Origin: Acidovorax sp.
Lineage (GTDB): Bacteria; Pseudomonadota; Gammaproteobacteria; Burkholderiales; Burkholderiaceae_C
Direction of reading: 5' to 3'
Length of the DNA: 36,387 bases
Assembly: GCF_022763525.1 (NCBI RefSeq)
Contig: NZ_JALEGG010000283.1
Span: forward strand, 1 to 36,387
In this document: piece by piece, positions 14,656 through 21,679 of the stretch
How the letters are laid out: every line of letters starts with the position of its first letter
Numbering within the stretch: position 1 is the first letter of the stretch
Position numbers and translations under genes: made by a program
The notes under the pieces: model-generated
What the model was told of the DNA's origin: nothing
Seen by the model: only the letters and a program-made list of their open reading frames with translations
Database searches by the model: none

Positions 14656-16047
14656 ATGTACCGTGATCCCATCCAATCCCTTGAAGCCCTGCTGGAGCAG
14701 CCGCCCGCTGCCGCCATGCGCCCCCTGCGCGTGGGCATGATCGGCATTGGCACCGTGGGCGCGGGCACCTTCCGCGTGCTGGCGCGCAACCAGGCCGAAA
14801 TCGCGGGCCGCGCGGGGCGGAGCATCAAGATGGTGGTGGTCTGCGCCCGCAGCCTGGCCCGCGCCATGGGCGTGGTGGGCAAGGAGGTGGCACTGACCAA
14901 CGACCCGATGCAGGTCGCAACGCACCCCGAGGTGGACGTGCTGGTGGAAGCAGCGGGCGGCACCGGCCCTGCGCGCGACTGGGTGCTGGCCGCCATCCGT
15001 GCGGGCAAGCACGTGATCACGGCCAACAAGGCGCTGCTGGCCGAGCATGGCAACGAGATCTTTGCCGCCGCGCGCCAGCATGGGGTGGCCGTGGCGTACG
15101 AAGGCGCGGTGGCCGTGAGCATCCCCATCGTGAAGGCCCTGCGCGAGGGCCTCACGGCCAACCGCATCGAGTGGGTGGCGGGCATCATCAACGGCACCAC
15201 CAACTTCATCCTGAGCAAGATGCGCGATGAAGGCGTGGGCTTTGCCGAAGCGCTGGCCCAGGCCCAGGCCCTGGGCTACGCCGAGGCCGACCCGACGTTC
15301 GACATCGAGGGCCTGGACGCGGCGCACAAGATCTCGCTGCTGGCGGCCAATGCGTTTGGCATGCCGGTCCGGTTTGCCGATGCGCAGGTGGAGGGCATCA
15401 CTGCGCTGCAGGGCCTGGACGTGGCCTGTGCGGAGCAGCTGGGCTTTCGCATCAAGCTGCTGGGCGTGGCCAAGCGGCGCAAGGACGGTGACGCCGAAGG
15501 GGTGGAGCTGCGCGTGCAGCCCGCGCTGGTGCCCGCCACGCATTTGCTGGCGCACGTGAATGGCTCGATGAACGCCGTGATGGTCAAAGGCGATGCGTCG
15601 GGCGTGACGATGTACTACGGCGCGGGCGCGGGGTCGGAGCAGACAGCCTCGGCCGTGATTGCCGACCTGGTGGACGTGGCGCGTCTGCAAGGCATCCCCG
15701 CTGCGCAGCGCGTGCCCCACCTGGGCTTTCATCCTGAGGCGGTGGACGAACAACTGGCCGTGCTCCCCCGCGCAGCTGTGCACACCCGCCACTACCTGCG
15801 CGTGCCTGTGCACAGCGCCCAGCAGATCGAGGCCGTGGGTGCCTGGCTGGCGGCGCAGCACGTGCCCGTGCAGCGTGTGGAGCTGGCCTGCGACAAGGCG
15901 CTGCCCAAGGGCAGCGAGCCCCACGTGCTGGTGCTGACCGATGCCGTGGCCCAAGCCACGGTCGACCTGGCCGTGCACGCACTGGCCGCCCACCCTGCAG
16001 TGGCCGGGCCAGTGGTGGCGCTGCGGGTGGAGCTGCTGGAGGGGTGA
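14656..16047 (+). CDS. hom: Homoserine dehydrogenase
   Basis: This 463-residue enzyme would reduce aspartate semialdehyde to homoserine with NAD(P)H, the branch point to threonine, isoleucine and methionine. VGMIGIGTVGAGTF (from residue 27) is the nucleotide-binding loop. GKHVITANKALLAEHG, GIINGTTNFILSKM and ADPTFDIEGLDAAHK are the family's catalytic and substrate motifs. The C-terminal ~90 residues (HYLRVPVHSAQQIEAVGAWL) look like an ACT-type regulatory domain. The start at 14656 has GGAGAAG upstream; a start at 14716 would remove 20 residues before the domain. No threonine synthase gene follows, so this may be a second, separately controlled copy; that would need the genome to decide. Confidence 0.93.
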   Translation: MYRDPIQSLEALLEQPPAAAMRPLRVGMIGIGTVGAGTFRVLARNQAEIAGRAGRSIKMVVVCARSLARAMGVVGKEVALTNDPMQVATHPEVDVLVEAAGGTGPARDWVLAAIRAGKHVITANKALLAEHGNEIFAAARQHGVAVAYEGAVAVSIPIVKALREGLTANRIEWVAGIINGTTNFILSKMRDEGVGFAEALAQAQALGYAEADPTFDIEGLDAAHKISLLAANAFGMPVRFADAQVEGITALQGLDVACAEQLGFRIKLLGVAKRRKDGDAEGVELRVQPALVPATHLLAHVNGSMNAVMVKGDASGVTMYYGAGAGSEQTASAVIADLVDVARLQGIPAAQRVPHLGFHPEAVDEQLAVLPRAAVHTRHYLRVPVHSAQQIEAVGAWLAAQHVPVQRVELACDKALPKGSEPHVLVLTDAVAQATVDLAVHALAAHPAVAGPVVALRVELLEG

Positions 16048-16059
16048 TTCGCCGCCAAC

Positions 16060-16118
16060 CCGTTCACGCTGAGGCTGTCGGAGCGCCGCCACGGCTTCGG
16101 CAGGCTCAGCCCGACCGG
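16060..16118. repeat. Dispersed palindrome, family 2 (copy 1), between convergent genes
   Basis: The left arm CCGTTCACGCTGAGGCTGTC and the right arm beginning GGCTTCGGCAGGCTCAGCCC can fold into a long imperfect hairpin. It lies between the ends of hom and the PaiB-like gene. The same palindrome occurs at 18917, also between convergent genes. It probably acts as a bidirectional transcription stop or is a mobile repeat remnant; both are inference. Confidence 0.75.
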
Positions 16119-16156
16119 TGATGAACGATTTCAGCCAGGGTCACAAAAATCTGATC

Positions 16157-16208
16157 AAAACAGGCTCCAGCGCTTATCCATCAAGCGCCAATAGCTATTA
16201 ATTTTGAT
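16157..16208 (-). repeat. Dispersed intergenic repeat, family 1 (copy C)
   Basis: GGCTCCAGCGCTTATCCATC then AAGCGCCAATAGCTATTA is the family consensus in inverted orientation. It sits beside the family 2 palindrome between two convergent genes. Copy D at 27075 shares GGCTCCAGCGCTTATCCATC exactly, the clearest evidence that this is one family. Confidence 0.75.
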
Positions 16209-16228
16209 GCATTCGTGTACCCACGGCA

Positions 16229-16855
16229 TCAAGCCGCCAGCACCAGCGCGGCCATGTCCCGTGCTGCAGATGTGCCCTCGGCCAGCAAGCCCTGCACCAC
16301 GCCCGCGCGGTCGGTGTCGGTGCGGTTCTGGCCCACCTTCCAGACGCCTTCCCAGCGCTCCACCGCCAATTCGACACCCACGATGGCACCGAGCAGCTTG
16401 TCGATGTAGTCGGCCGGGGCGTCGTCGATGCCCCAGGGGTCCGGGCGATGGGCCTCGTGCTGTTCGCTCAGGGTGTGCAGGATGGCGCGCAACCGCACCG
16501 GGTCGTCCACCGCATGGAGCGTGCCGTGGGCGTGCACGGTGGCGTAGTTCCAGGTGGGCACCTGTTTGCCGTCGATGGCCTTGGACGGGTACCACGAAGG
16601 CGACACATAGGCCTGCGGTCCGTGGAACACTGCCACCGCCTTTTGCGGCAGCAGCGGCCACAAGCCGTTGCCGCGCCCCACGTGGCCCACCAGCGTGCCG
16701 TGCGGGCCGCGCGCGGGGTCCAGAAATAAAGGCACATGGTTCACGTGCAGCGTGCCCTCGTGCGGCACGACCAGGGTGGCCAGGGGCTGGGTCTTCACCA
16801 GGCCCTGCAGCACGGCCGGGTCCGTCACCTGAAACAGGCGGTTGGCAATGGTCAT
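16229..16855 (-). CDS. PaiB-like FMN-binding protein
   Basis: This 208-residue protein belongs to the split-barrel flavin-binding group named after Bacillus PaiB. It shows LATLVVPHEGTLHVNHVPLFL, LVGHVGRGNGLWPLL, VAVFHGPQAYVSPSWYPSK and VPTWNYATVHAHGTLH, the order of conserved motifs in that family. PaiB itself was described as a negative regulator of sporulation and protease genes, but most relatives have no proven role. The ATG at 16855 comes one base after the stop of the OsmC-family gene, so the two are co-transcribed. They are divergent from the MocR regulator, which probably controls them. Confidence 0.85.
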   Translation of the reverse strand: MTIANRLFQVTDPAVLQGLVKTQPLATLVVPHEGTLHVNHVPLFLDPARGPHGTLVGHVGRGNGLWPLLPQKAVAVFHGPQAYVSPSWYPSKAIDGKQVPTWNYATVHAHGTLHAVDDPVRLRAILHTLSEQHEAHRPDPWGIDDAPADYIDKLLGAIVGVELAVERWEGVWKVGQNRTDTDRAGVVQGLLAEGTSAARDMAALVLAA

Positions 16856-16856
16856 G

Positions 16857-17336
16857 TCAGCCACCTTCCACTTCGAGCACGGGCGCGCAGTCGATCCGTG
16901 TCTTGACGGAGTTGGCCAGAAAGCACGCGGCATGGGCGCGGTGGTGCAGGTCGTCCAGCTGTGCGGCACTGGGTGCGTGGGCCGCGTCAAACTGCGTGAC
17001 GGGGCGCAACAGCACGTGGGTGACGGCGAGCTGGCCCTCGGCGTTCTTGGCCATGGTGCCCACGGCCGCGTCGATGTAGCGGTTAAGCCGGTAACCGGAG
17101 CGGCTGGCGAAGTCCATGAACCACAGCATGTGGCAGCTCGACAGGGCTGCGATGTAGGCTTCTTCGGGGTCCACCGCCGCCGCATCGGAGTACGGCAGCG
17201 GCACCACATGGGGCGACGACGACGCGGCCACGGTAGCGCCGCCATCGAACTGCCAAGTGTGGGCGCGGTGGTAGCGCTTGTCCAGAAAGTCGTCGGTGCC
17301 ACGGGACCAGATAACGGTGGCGGTGTGCTCGGCCAT
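16857..17336 (-). CDS. OsmC-family protein (second copy, divergent branch)
   Basis: The protein has 159 residues. The OsmC fold is recognised from VDPEEAYIAALSSCHMLWFM with C68 and HRAHAACFLANSVKTRI with C138, the two reactive-cysteine positions. The opening ATVIWSRGTDDF and HVVPLPYSDAAAVDPEE differ from classical OsmC at 7390, so it belongs to another branch. Peroxide reduction is likely but not certain. The start is taken at MAEHTATVIW (17336), with another ATG six codons upstream. It is the first gene of a two-gene unit with the PaiB-like gene. Confidence 0.85.
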   Translation of the reverse strand: MAEHTATVIWSRGTDDFLDKRYHRAHTWQFDGGATVAASSSPHVVPLPYSDAAAVDPEEAYIAALSSCHMLWFMDFASRSGYRLNRYIDAAVGTMAKNAEGQLAVTHVLLRPVTQFDAAHAPSAAQLDDLHHRAHAACFLANSVKTRIDCAPVLEVEGG

Positions 17337-17356
17337 GGGGTGTCTCGCTTTCAAGG

Positions 17357-17373
17357 GGTTCTAAAATGGTTCT
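17357..17373. promoter_or_regulatory. Direct repeat GGTTCT in the divergent OsmC/MocR control region
   Basis: GGTTCT occurs at 17357-17362 and 17368-17373, offset by 11 bases, so both copies lie on one face of the helix. MocR-type regulators commonly bind direct repeats in the gap between their own gene and a divergent target. This is a plausible operator for that reason; binding is inferred. Confidence 0.4.
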
Positions 17374-17413
17374 TCAGTTTATGGCTGCAACGCTACAACC
17401 AAGGGGCCAATTC

Positions 17414-18886
17414 ATGCCAGTTGCCGGAGCCAATACCCAAACCACCGCGGCCCCGGACGGGCGCCTGGGCCAGCTGCGCCAGCGGGTGTACGAGCAGTTG
17501 CGCAGCGCCATCGAGCAGGGCCGCCTGCCGGCCGGCACGCGCCTGCCGCCGTCGCGCGAGCACGCGGCCAGCCTGGGCGTGGCGCGCAACACGGTGCTCT
17601 GGGCAGTACAGCGCCTGCAGGCCGAGGGCTATGTGGAGGCACGCGTGGGCGACGGCACCTATGTCTCGCAGGCCGCAAGCGCACCGCCCCCGCAAGGGCT
17701 GGTAGCGCCGCCGCGCGGCCTCTCGCGGCGCGGGCAGCTCATTGCCGAGACGGCTGCCCGCTGGCGGCCGCCGCATGTGGCGGCACGCGCGTTCCGCATC
17801 GGCGCGCCCGAGGTGGACACTTTTCCGTTTGCCCTGTGGGACCGCCTGGCACGCCGGGCCAGCCCCCGTCAGCGCAGCGCCCGGGCGCAATACCTGGACC
17901 CGGCTGGTGATCCGGACTTGCGCCAGGCCATCGCACTGTGGCTGTGGGCATCGCGCGGCATCCGCTGCGATGCGGCGCAGGTGGTGGTGTGCTCGGGCTC
18001 GCAGCAAGGTATCGACCTCATTGCGCGGCTGCTGCTGGACGCGGGCGACGAGGTGCTGGTGGAAGACCCGGGCTACCCCGGCATCCGCGCCAGCCTGCTG
18101 GGCCACGGCGTGCTGGCGCGGCCCGTGGCGCTGGATGCGCAGGGCCTGCGCATCGACGAGGGCGCGGCGCAGTGGCCCCGCGCATGCATGGCCGTGGTCA
18201 CGCCCACGCACCAGTTTCCTACCGGCGTGTGCATGGGCCTCGCACGGCGGCAGGCCCTGCTGCAGTGGGCGCGCACGCACGACGCCTGGGTGGTCGAAGA
18301 CGACTATGACGGCGAGTTCCAATACGGCAAGAACGATGGCAAGGCCCAGCGCGTGCCCGCACTGTGCAGCCTGCCGGGATCGGAACGCGTGCTCTACGTG
18401 GGCACCTTCAGCAAGACACTGCACCCCGGCCTGCGCCTGGGGTTTGTGGTGGTTCCGCCCGCGCTGGTGGAGGCTTTTGCCATGGCACGGGCCATCACCG
18501 ACCGGCACGCACCGGGCGATGCGCAAGCGGTGCTGGCGCGCTTCATTGCCGAAGGCCACCTGCTGCGCCACCTGCGGCAGATGCGCGAGCTGTACCAGGC
18601 ACGCCAGCGGGTGCTGATCGCGGCGCTGGCTGATGCGAGCGATGGCGCCTGGCAGGTGCAGCCCAGCGACCGCGGCATGCACCTGCTGCACGAATGCGCG
18701 CCAGGCAACGATGACGAGACCCTGAGCCGCCGCGCGCTCACGGCTGGCGTGATGTTGGCGCCGCTGTCGCGCTACGCAATGCAGTCGCAGCGGCGGGGCT
18801 GGCTGCTGGGGTATGCGGGGTATGGCGAGGCGGAGATCCGCGCAGCGGCGCGCGTGGTGGGCGGGCTCGCGCGCACGTTGCGATGA
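17414..18886 (+). CDS. MocR-type transcription regulator (GntR helix-turn-helix fused to aminotransferase-like domain)
   Basis: The protein has 490 residues. The N-terminal winged helix (about 20-85) contains LPAGTRLPPSREHAASLGVARNTV. The C-terminal fold-type I aminotransferase domain has YLDPAGDPDLRQAIA, VVCSGSQQGIDLI, VEDPGYPG, TPTHQFPTGVCM, VEDDYDGEF and TFSKTLHPGLRLGF, in which K334 would bind pyridoxal phosphate. Such proteins sense PLP or a PLP adduct and regulate nearby genes. Start 17414 is chosen because AAGGGG lies 7 bases before it; ATGs at 17366 (frame start) and 17381 are alternatives. It is divergent from the OsmC/PaiB pair. Confidence 0.9.
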   Translation: MPVAGANTQTTAAPDGRLGQLRQRVYEQLRSAIEQGRLPAGTRLPPSREHAASLGVARNTVLWAVQRLQAEGYVEARVGDGTYVSQAASAPPPQGLVAPPRGLSRRGQLIAETAARWRPPHVAARAFRIGAPEVDTFPFALWDRLARRASPRQRSARAQYLDPAGDPDLRQAIALWLWASRGIRCDAAQVVVCSGSQQGIDLIARLLLDAGDEVLVEDPGYPGIRASLLGHGVLARPVALDAQGLRIDEGAAQWPRACMAVVTPTHQFPTGVCMGLARRQALLQWARTHDAWVVEDDYDGEFQYGKNDGKAQRVPALCSLPGSERVLYVGTFSKTLHPGLRLGFVVVPPALVEAFAMARAITDRHAPGDAQAVLARFIAEGHLLRHLRQMRELYQARQRVLIAALADASDGAWQVQPSDRGMHLLHECAPGNDDETLSRRALTAGVMLAPLSRYAMQSQRRGWLLGYAGYGEAEIRAAARVVGGLARTLR

Positions 18887-18916
18887 ATTGCTTGAGCCGG
18901 CATGGATCCGCTTGAA

Positions 18917-18976
18917 CCGTTCACGCTGAGCCTGTCGAAGCGCCGCGCAGGGCTTCGACAGGCTCAGCCCGAACGG
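18917..18976. repeat. Dispersed palindrome, family 2 (copy 2), between convergent genes
   Basis: CCGTTCACGCTGAGCCTGTC (from 18917) and GGCTTCGACAGGCTCAGCCC (from 18951) form a nearly perfect hairpin of about 24 bp with a short loop. It lies between the ends of the MocR gene and the metallo-beta-lactamase-fold gene. The first copy is at 16060. Confidence 0.85.
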
Positions 18977-19000
18977 GTTTTCAGGTGCAAAGAGGCCGGC

Positions 19001-20173
19001 TCAATAATTGGCATCAGGCTGCGGGGCCAGGACAGCGCCGCGCTCTGTCAACGTCGAACCTACGCTCTGCGGCTGCACCTTGCGCCACCAGTGCGTGGAC
19101 AGCGCCGGCGCGCGAATGTCCAGCCGCTCGCCCATGATGGGCGCCACCAGCGGCACCTGCGCGGCAGCAGCCAGCGCGGTGATGCGCTCGAAAGGCTCCA
19201 CCCACGGATGCAGCGACAGGTCGAACGTGCCGTTGTGGATGGGGAAAAGATGCCGGCCCTTCACGTCCAGGTGGGCCTGCAGGCTCTCCTCGGGGTGCAT
19301 ATGGATGTCGGGCCAGTCGGCGTTGTAGGCGCCGGTTTCGATCAGCGTGAGATCGAAGGGACCGAACCGCTCGCCAATCGCCTTGAAGCCATCGAAATAG
19401 CCCGTGTCGCCGCTGAAGAAGATGCGGGTCTCGCCAGCGATCAGCACCCAGGACGCCCACAGCGTGCTGTTGCCGTCCGAGAAGCTCCGGCCCGAGAAAT
19501 GCTGCGCGGGCGCGGCCACCAGCTGCAGCCCGGCAATGGTGGTGCCCTGCCACCAGTCGAACTGCTGCACCTTGGCCGCGGGCACGCCCCAGCCGATGAG
19601 CCGGTCGCCCACGCCCAGCGGGGTGATGAAGTGCTCCACCTTGGGTGCGAGCTTCTGGATGGCAGCGTAGTCCAGGTGGTCGTAGTGGTCGTGCGACAGG
19701 ATCACGCCGGTGATGGGCGGAAGCTCTTCGATGGTGATGGGCGGCGCATGAAAACGCTTGGGGCCCATGAACTGGAACGGCGAGGCGCGCTCGGAGAACA
19801 CCGGGTCGGTCAGCCAGAACGCGCCGTTGATCTTGAACAGCAAGGTGGAGTGCCCCAGGCGCCACAGGCTCAAGTCGGGTGCGGCCAGCAGGTCCGAGCG
19901 CATCACGGCGTACACCGGCAGGGGCTCGCGCGGCGCCGCATCAGCGGGCTTGCCGGTGGCAAAGCGCCACATCACCTGCAGCGTCTTGAGCGTGCCGAGC
20001 TGGTGGCGGGGCGCCGCATTGCGGAACTTGCCGCCCGCGAACTGGGGCGACTGTTCATACGAAACCACCGGCTGGGCGGCGCGGGAGAAAATGCTGTAGG
20101 CCATGGCGATCAGGATCAGGGTAAGTAAAACCGCCAAGGGCAGACGGCGGCGAAGGGGTTTCAGGCGCGGCAC
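19001..20173 (-). CDS. Membrane-anchored metallo-beta-lactamase-fold hydrolase (UlaG / NAPE-PLD-like)
   Basis: This 390-residue protein has one N-terminal transmembrane helix (LPLAVLLTLILIAMAYSIF) that could anchor it to the inner membrane. The metal site is H161-D-H163-Y-D165-H166 in VILSHDHYDHLDY, preceded by LGHSTLLFKINGAFWLTDPV and followed by PAQHFSGRS, FFSGDTGY and PIHNGTFDL, which supply the remaining ligands. This order is typical of the UlaG and N-acylphosphatidylethanolamine phospholipase D-like branch; the substrate is unknown. The start is a GTG at 20173, since no in-frame ATG lies further upstream and a later one would cut the helix. It is divergent from a TetR gene that probably represses it. 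Confidence 0.85.
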   Translation of the reverse strand: MPRLKPLRRRLPLAVLLTLILIAMAYSIFSRAAQPVVSYEQSPQFAGGKFRNAAPRHQLGTLKTLQVMWRFATGKPADAAPREPLPVYAVMRSDLLAAPDLSLWRLGHSTLLFKINGAFWLTDPVFSERASPFQFMGPKRFHAPPITIEELPPITGVILSHDHYDHLDYAAIQKLAPKVEHFITPLGVGDRLIGWGVPAAKVQQFDWWQGTTIAGLQLVAAPAQHFSGRSFSDGNSTLWASWVLIAGETRIFFSGDTGYFDGFKAIGERFGPFDLTLIETGAYNADWPDIHMHPEESLQAHLDVKGRHLFPIHNGTFDLSLHPWVEPFERITALAAAAQVPLVAPIMGERLDIRAPALSTHWWRKVQPQSVGSTLTERGAVLAPQPDANY

Positions 20174-20189
20174 AGGCGGTTCATAAAAT

Positions 20190-20205
20190 TACACTGCACA
20201 GTGTA
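20190..20205. promoter_or_regulatory. Palindromic operator candidate 1, MBL/TetR gap
   Basis: TACACTG (20190-20196) and CAGTGTA (20199-20205) are perfect 7-base arms around CA, in the 76-base gap between the divergent genes. The size and symmetry fit a TetR-family operator. It overlaps the second palindrome by three bases. Confidence 0.6.
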
Positions 20206-20231
20206 GTTCACTTTTATAAAAAGTAAACTAC
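20203..20231. promoter_or_regulatory. Palindromic operator candidate 2, MBL/TetR gap
   Basis: GTAGTTCACTTTT (20203-20215) and AAAAGTAAACTAC (20219-20231) are 13-base arms with one mismatch around ATA. The A/T-rich centre contains TATAAA in both directions, so the site probably overlaps the -10 elements of one or both divergent genes. A bound repressor here would shut both. Confidence 0.6.
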
Positions 20232-20249
20232 CGGGTGTAAAATTTACCC

Positions 20250-20984
20250 ATGTCCACTGTCCCGCCACCCGCCCGCCTGACCGACCGCAAACGCGATGCC
20301 ATCGTGCAGGCGGCCATCGGCGCGTTCCGCGAGCACGGCTTCAACGGCACCAGCATGGACCGCGTGGCCGCGGCGGCCGACGTGTCCAAGCGCACGGTGT
20401 ACAACCACTTTCCGAGCAAGGAAGAGCTGTTCGAAGCCATCCTGCTGCTGATGTGGGAGCGCAGCCAGTCGCCCGACGATCTGGCCTACACCGCAGCCCG
20501 CCCGCTGCGCGACCAGCTGCTGGAGCTGCTGGCGCAGAAGATGCGCCTGCTCAATGACGCGAGCTTCATCGACCTGAGCCGCGTGGCCATGGCCGACATG
20601 ATGCATTCACCCGAGCGCGCGCGCGGCATCACGGCCAAGCTCTCGGCCAAGGAAGAGGGCCTGCCGCGCTGGCTGCGTGCCGCCCAGCAGGACGGCCGCC
20701 TGCGGCCCACCATGGACGTGCCCTACGCCGCGCAGCAGCTGCAAGGCATGGTCAAGGCCTTTGCCTTCTGGCCCCAACTGGCGATGGGGCAGCCACCCCT
20801 GACCACCGCCCTGCAGACGCAGGTGGTGGGCGATGCGGTGGACATGTTCCTGGGTTTTTATGCCACCTCCACGGATGAGGCCAAGGCCCCCGCAAGAACC
20901 AAGGCAAGAGGCCCAGGCAAGGCGGTGGCAGCCCGGGCCACCACACCTGCAAAGCCCACCCCGCGCCGGGCCCCCCAGCGCTGA
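20250..20984 (+). CDS. TetR/AcrR-family transcription regulator
   Basis: The protein has 244 residues. The N-terminal helix-turn-helix is clear: IVQAAIGAFREHGFNGTSMDRVAAAADVSKRTVYNHFPSKEELF (about residues 18-61). The ligand-binding part resembles the AefR-like C-terminal type, with DDLAYTAARPLRDQLLELLAQKM and a FWPQLAMGQPPL segment. The last ~35 residues (KAPARTKARGPGKAVAAR and so on) form a basic, disordered tail that is unusual for the family and might add non-specific DNA contact. The palindromes just upstream suggest autorepression and control of the divergent hydrolase gene. Confidence 0.9.
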   Translation: MSTVPPPARLTDRKRDAIVQAAIGAFREHGFNGTSMDRVAAAADVSKRTVYNHFPSKEELFEAILLLMWERSQSPDDLAYTAARPLRDQLLELLAQKMRLLNDASFIDLSRVAMADMMHSPERARGITAKLSAKEEGLPRWLRAAQQDGRLRPTMDVPYAAQQLQGMVKAFAFWPQLAMGQPPLTTALQTQVVGDAVDMFLGFYATSTDEAKAPARTKARGPGKAVAARATTPAKPTPRRAPQR

Positions 20985-21068
20985 TCAGCGCCACTACCCG
21001 GGCCAGCCAGCGGCATCCGGGCCGATTTGCACTACGCTCGCCCGTTCTTTCCACGCAGCCTGAACACC

Positions 21069-21620
21069 ATGCCCGTCGCCCCCTACCTCGACACCGCCCC
21101 GGTTCTGGACACCGGCGTTTTCATCCACGGCTCCGCCCAGGTCATCGGCGACGTTACCCTGGGCCGCGACAGCTCCGTGTGGTGCAACGCCGTGCTGCGC
21201 GGCGATGTGAACCGCATCACCGTGGGGGCCTGCAGCAACGTGCAGGACCTGACCATGGGCCACGTCTCGCACCGCAACGCGGCCAAGCCCGAGGGCTCGC
21301 CGCTGGTCATCGGCGACTACGTCACCATCGGCCATTCGGTGATCCTGCACGGCTGCCGCATCGGCAACGAATGCCTCATCGGCATGGGCTCGATCGTGAT
21401 GGACGACGCCATCATCGAAGACCGCGTGATGCTGGGCGCGGGCAGCCTGGTCTCGCCCGGCAAGGTGCTGGAAAGCGGTTATCTCTACATCGGCCGCCCC
21501 GCCGTGCGCCAGCGGGCGCTGACCGAGGCCGAGATCGCGTACCTCAGGTACTCCGCCGAGCACTATGTGCGGGTGAAGAACAATTACCTGCCCCCCGCAG
21601 GCCCCGCCCCTCTGGACTGA
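21069..21620 (+). CDS. Gamma-class carbonic anhydrase family protein
   Basis: This 183-residue left-handed beta-helix (hexapeptide repeat) protein shows GDVTLGRDSSVWCNAVLRGD, then GHVSH with H65 or H68, and IGHSVILHGC with H89 and H94, matching the three zinc-binding histidines of gamma carbonic anhydrases. Many members of this YrdA-like branch have not shown activity, so the enzyme role is likely but unproven. The start at 21069 is the first ATG adjoining the repeat domain; 21027 lacks support. It ends with TGA overlapping an ATG at 21620 that could be an alternative start for the diguanylate cyclase. Confidence 0.9.
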   Translation: MPVAPYLDTAPVLDTGVFIHGSAQVIGDVTLGRDSSVWCNAVLRGDVNRITVGACSNVQDLTMGHVSHRNAAKPEGSPLVIGDYVTIGHSVILHGCRIGNECLIGMGSIVMDDAIIEDRVMLGAGSLVSPGKVLESGYLYIGRPAVRQRALTEAEIAYLRYSAEHYVRVKNNYLPPAGPAPLD

Positions 21621-21679
21621 TGCACGGGCCGCCTGAGGCCCTGGGCGATGGCGGAGGTGCGGCGCATAATTTCTGGCAT

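Noticed and set aside
14248-16092. Long open frame on the minus strand opposite hom
   Set aside because: It is the shadow of a GC-rich gene: histidine-, glutamine- and arginine-rich composition with no domain, while the plus frame encodes homoserine dehydrogenase.
20978-20991. GCGCTGATCAGCGC palindrome over the TetR stop codon
   Set aside because: It has no loop and no T-run, and short GC palindromes are expected in such DNA.
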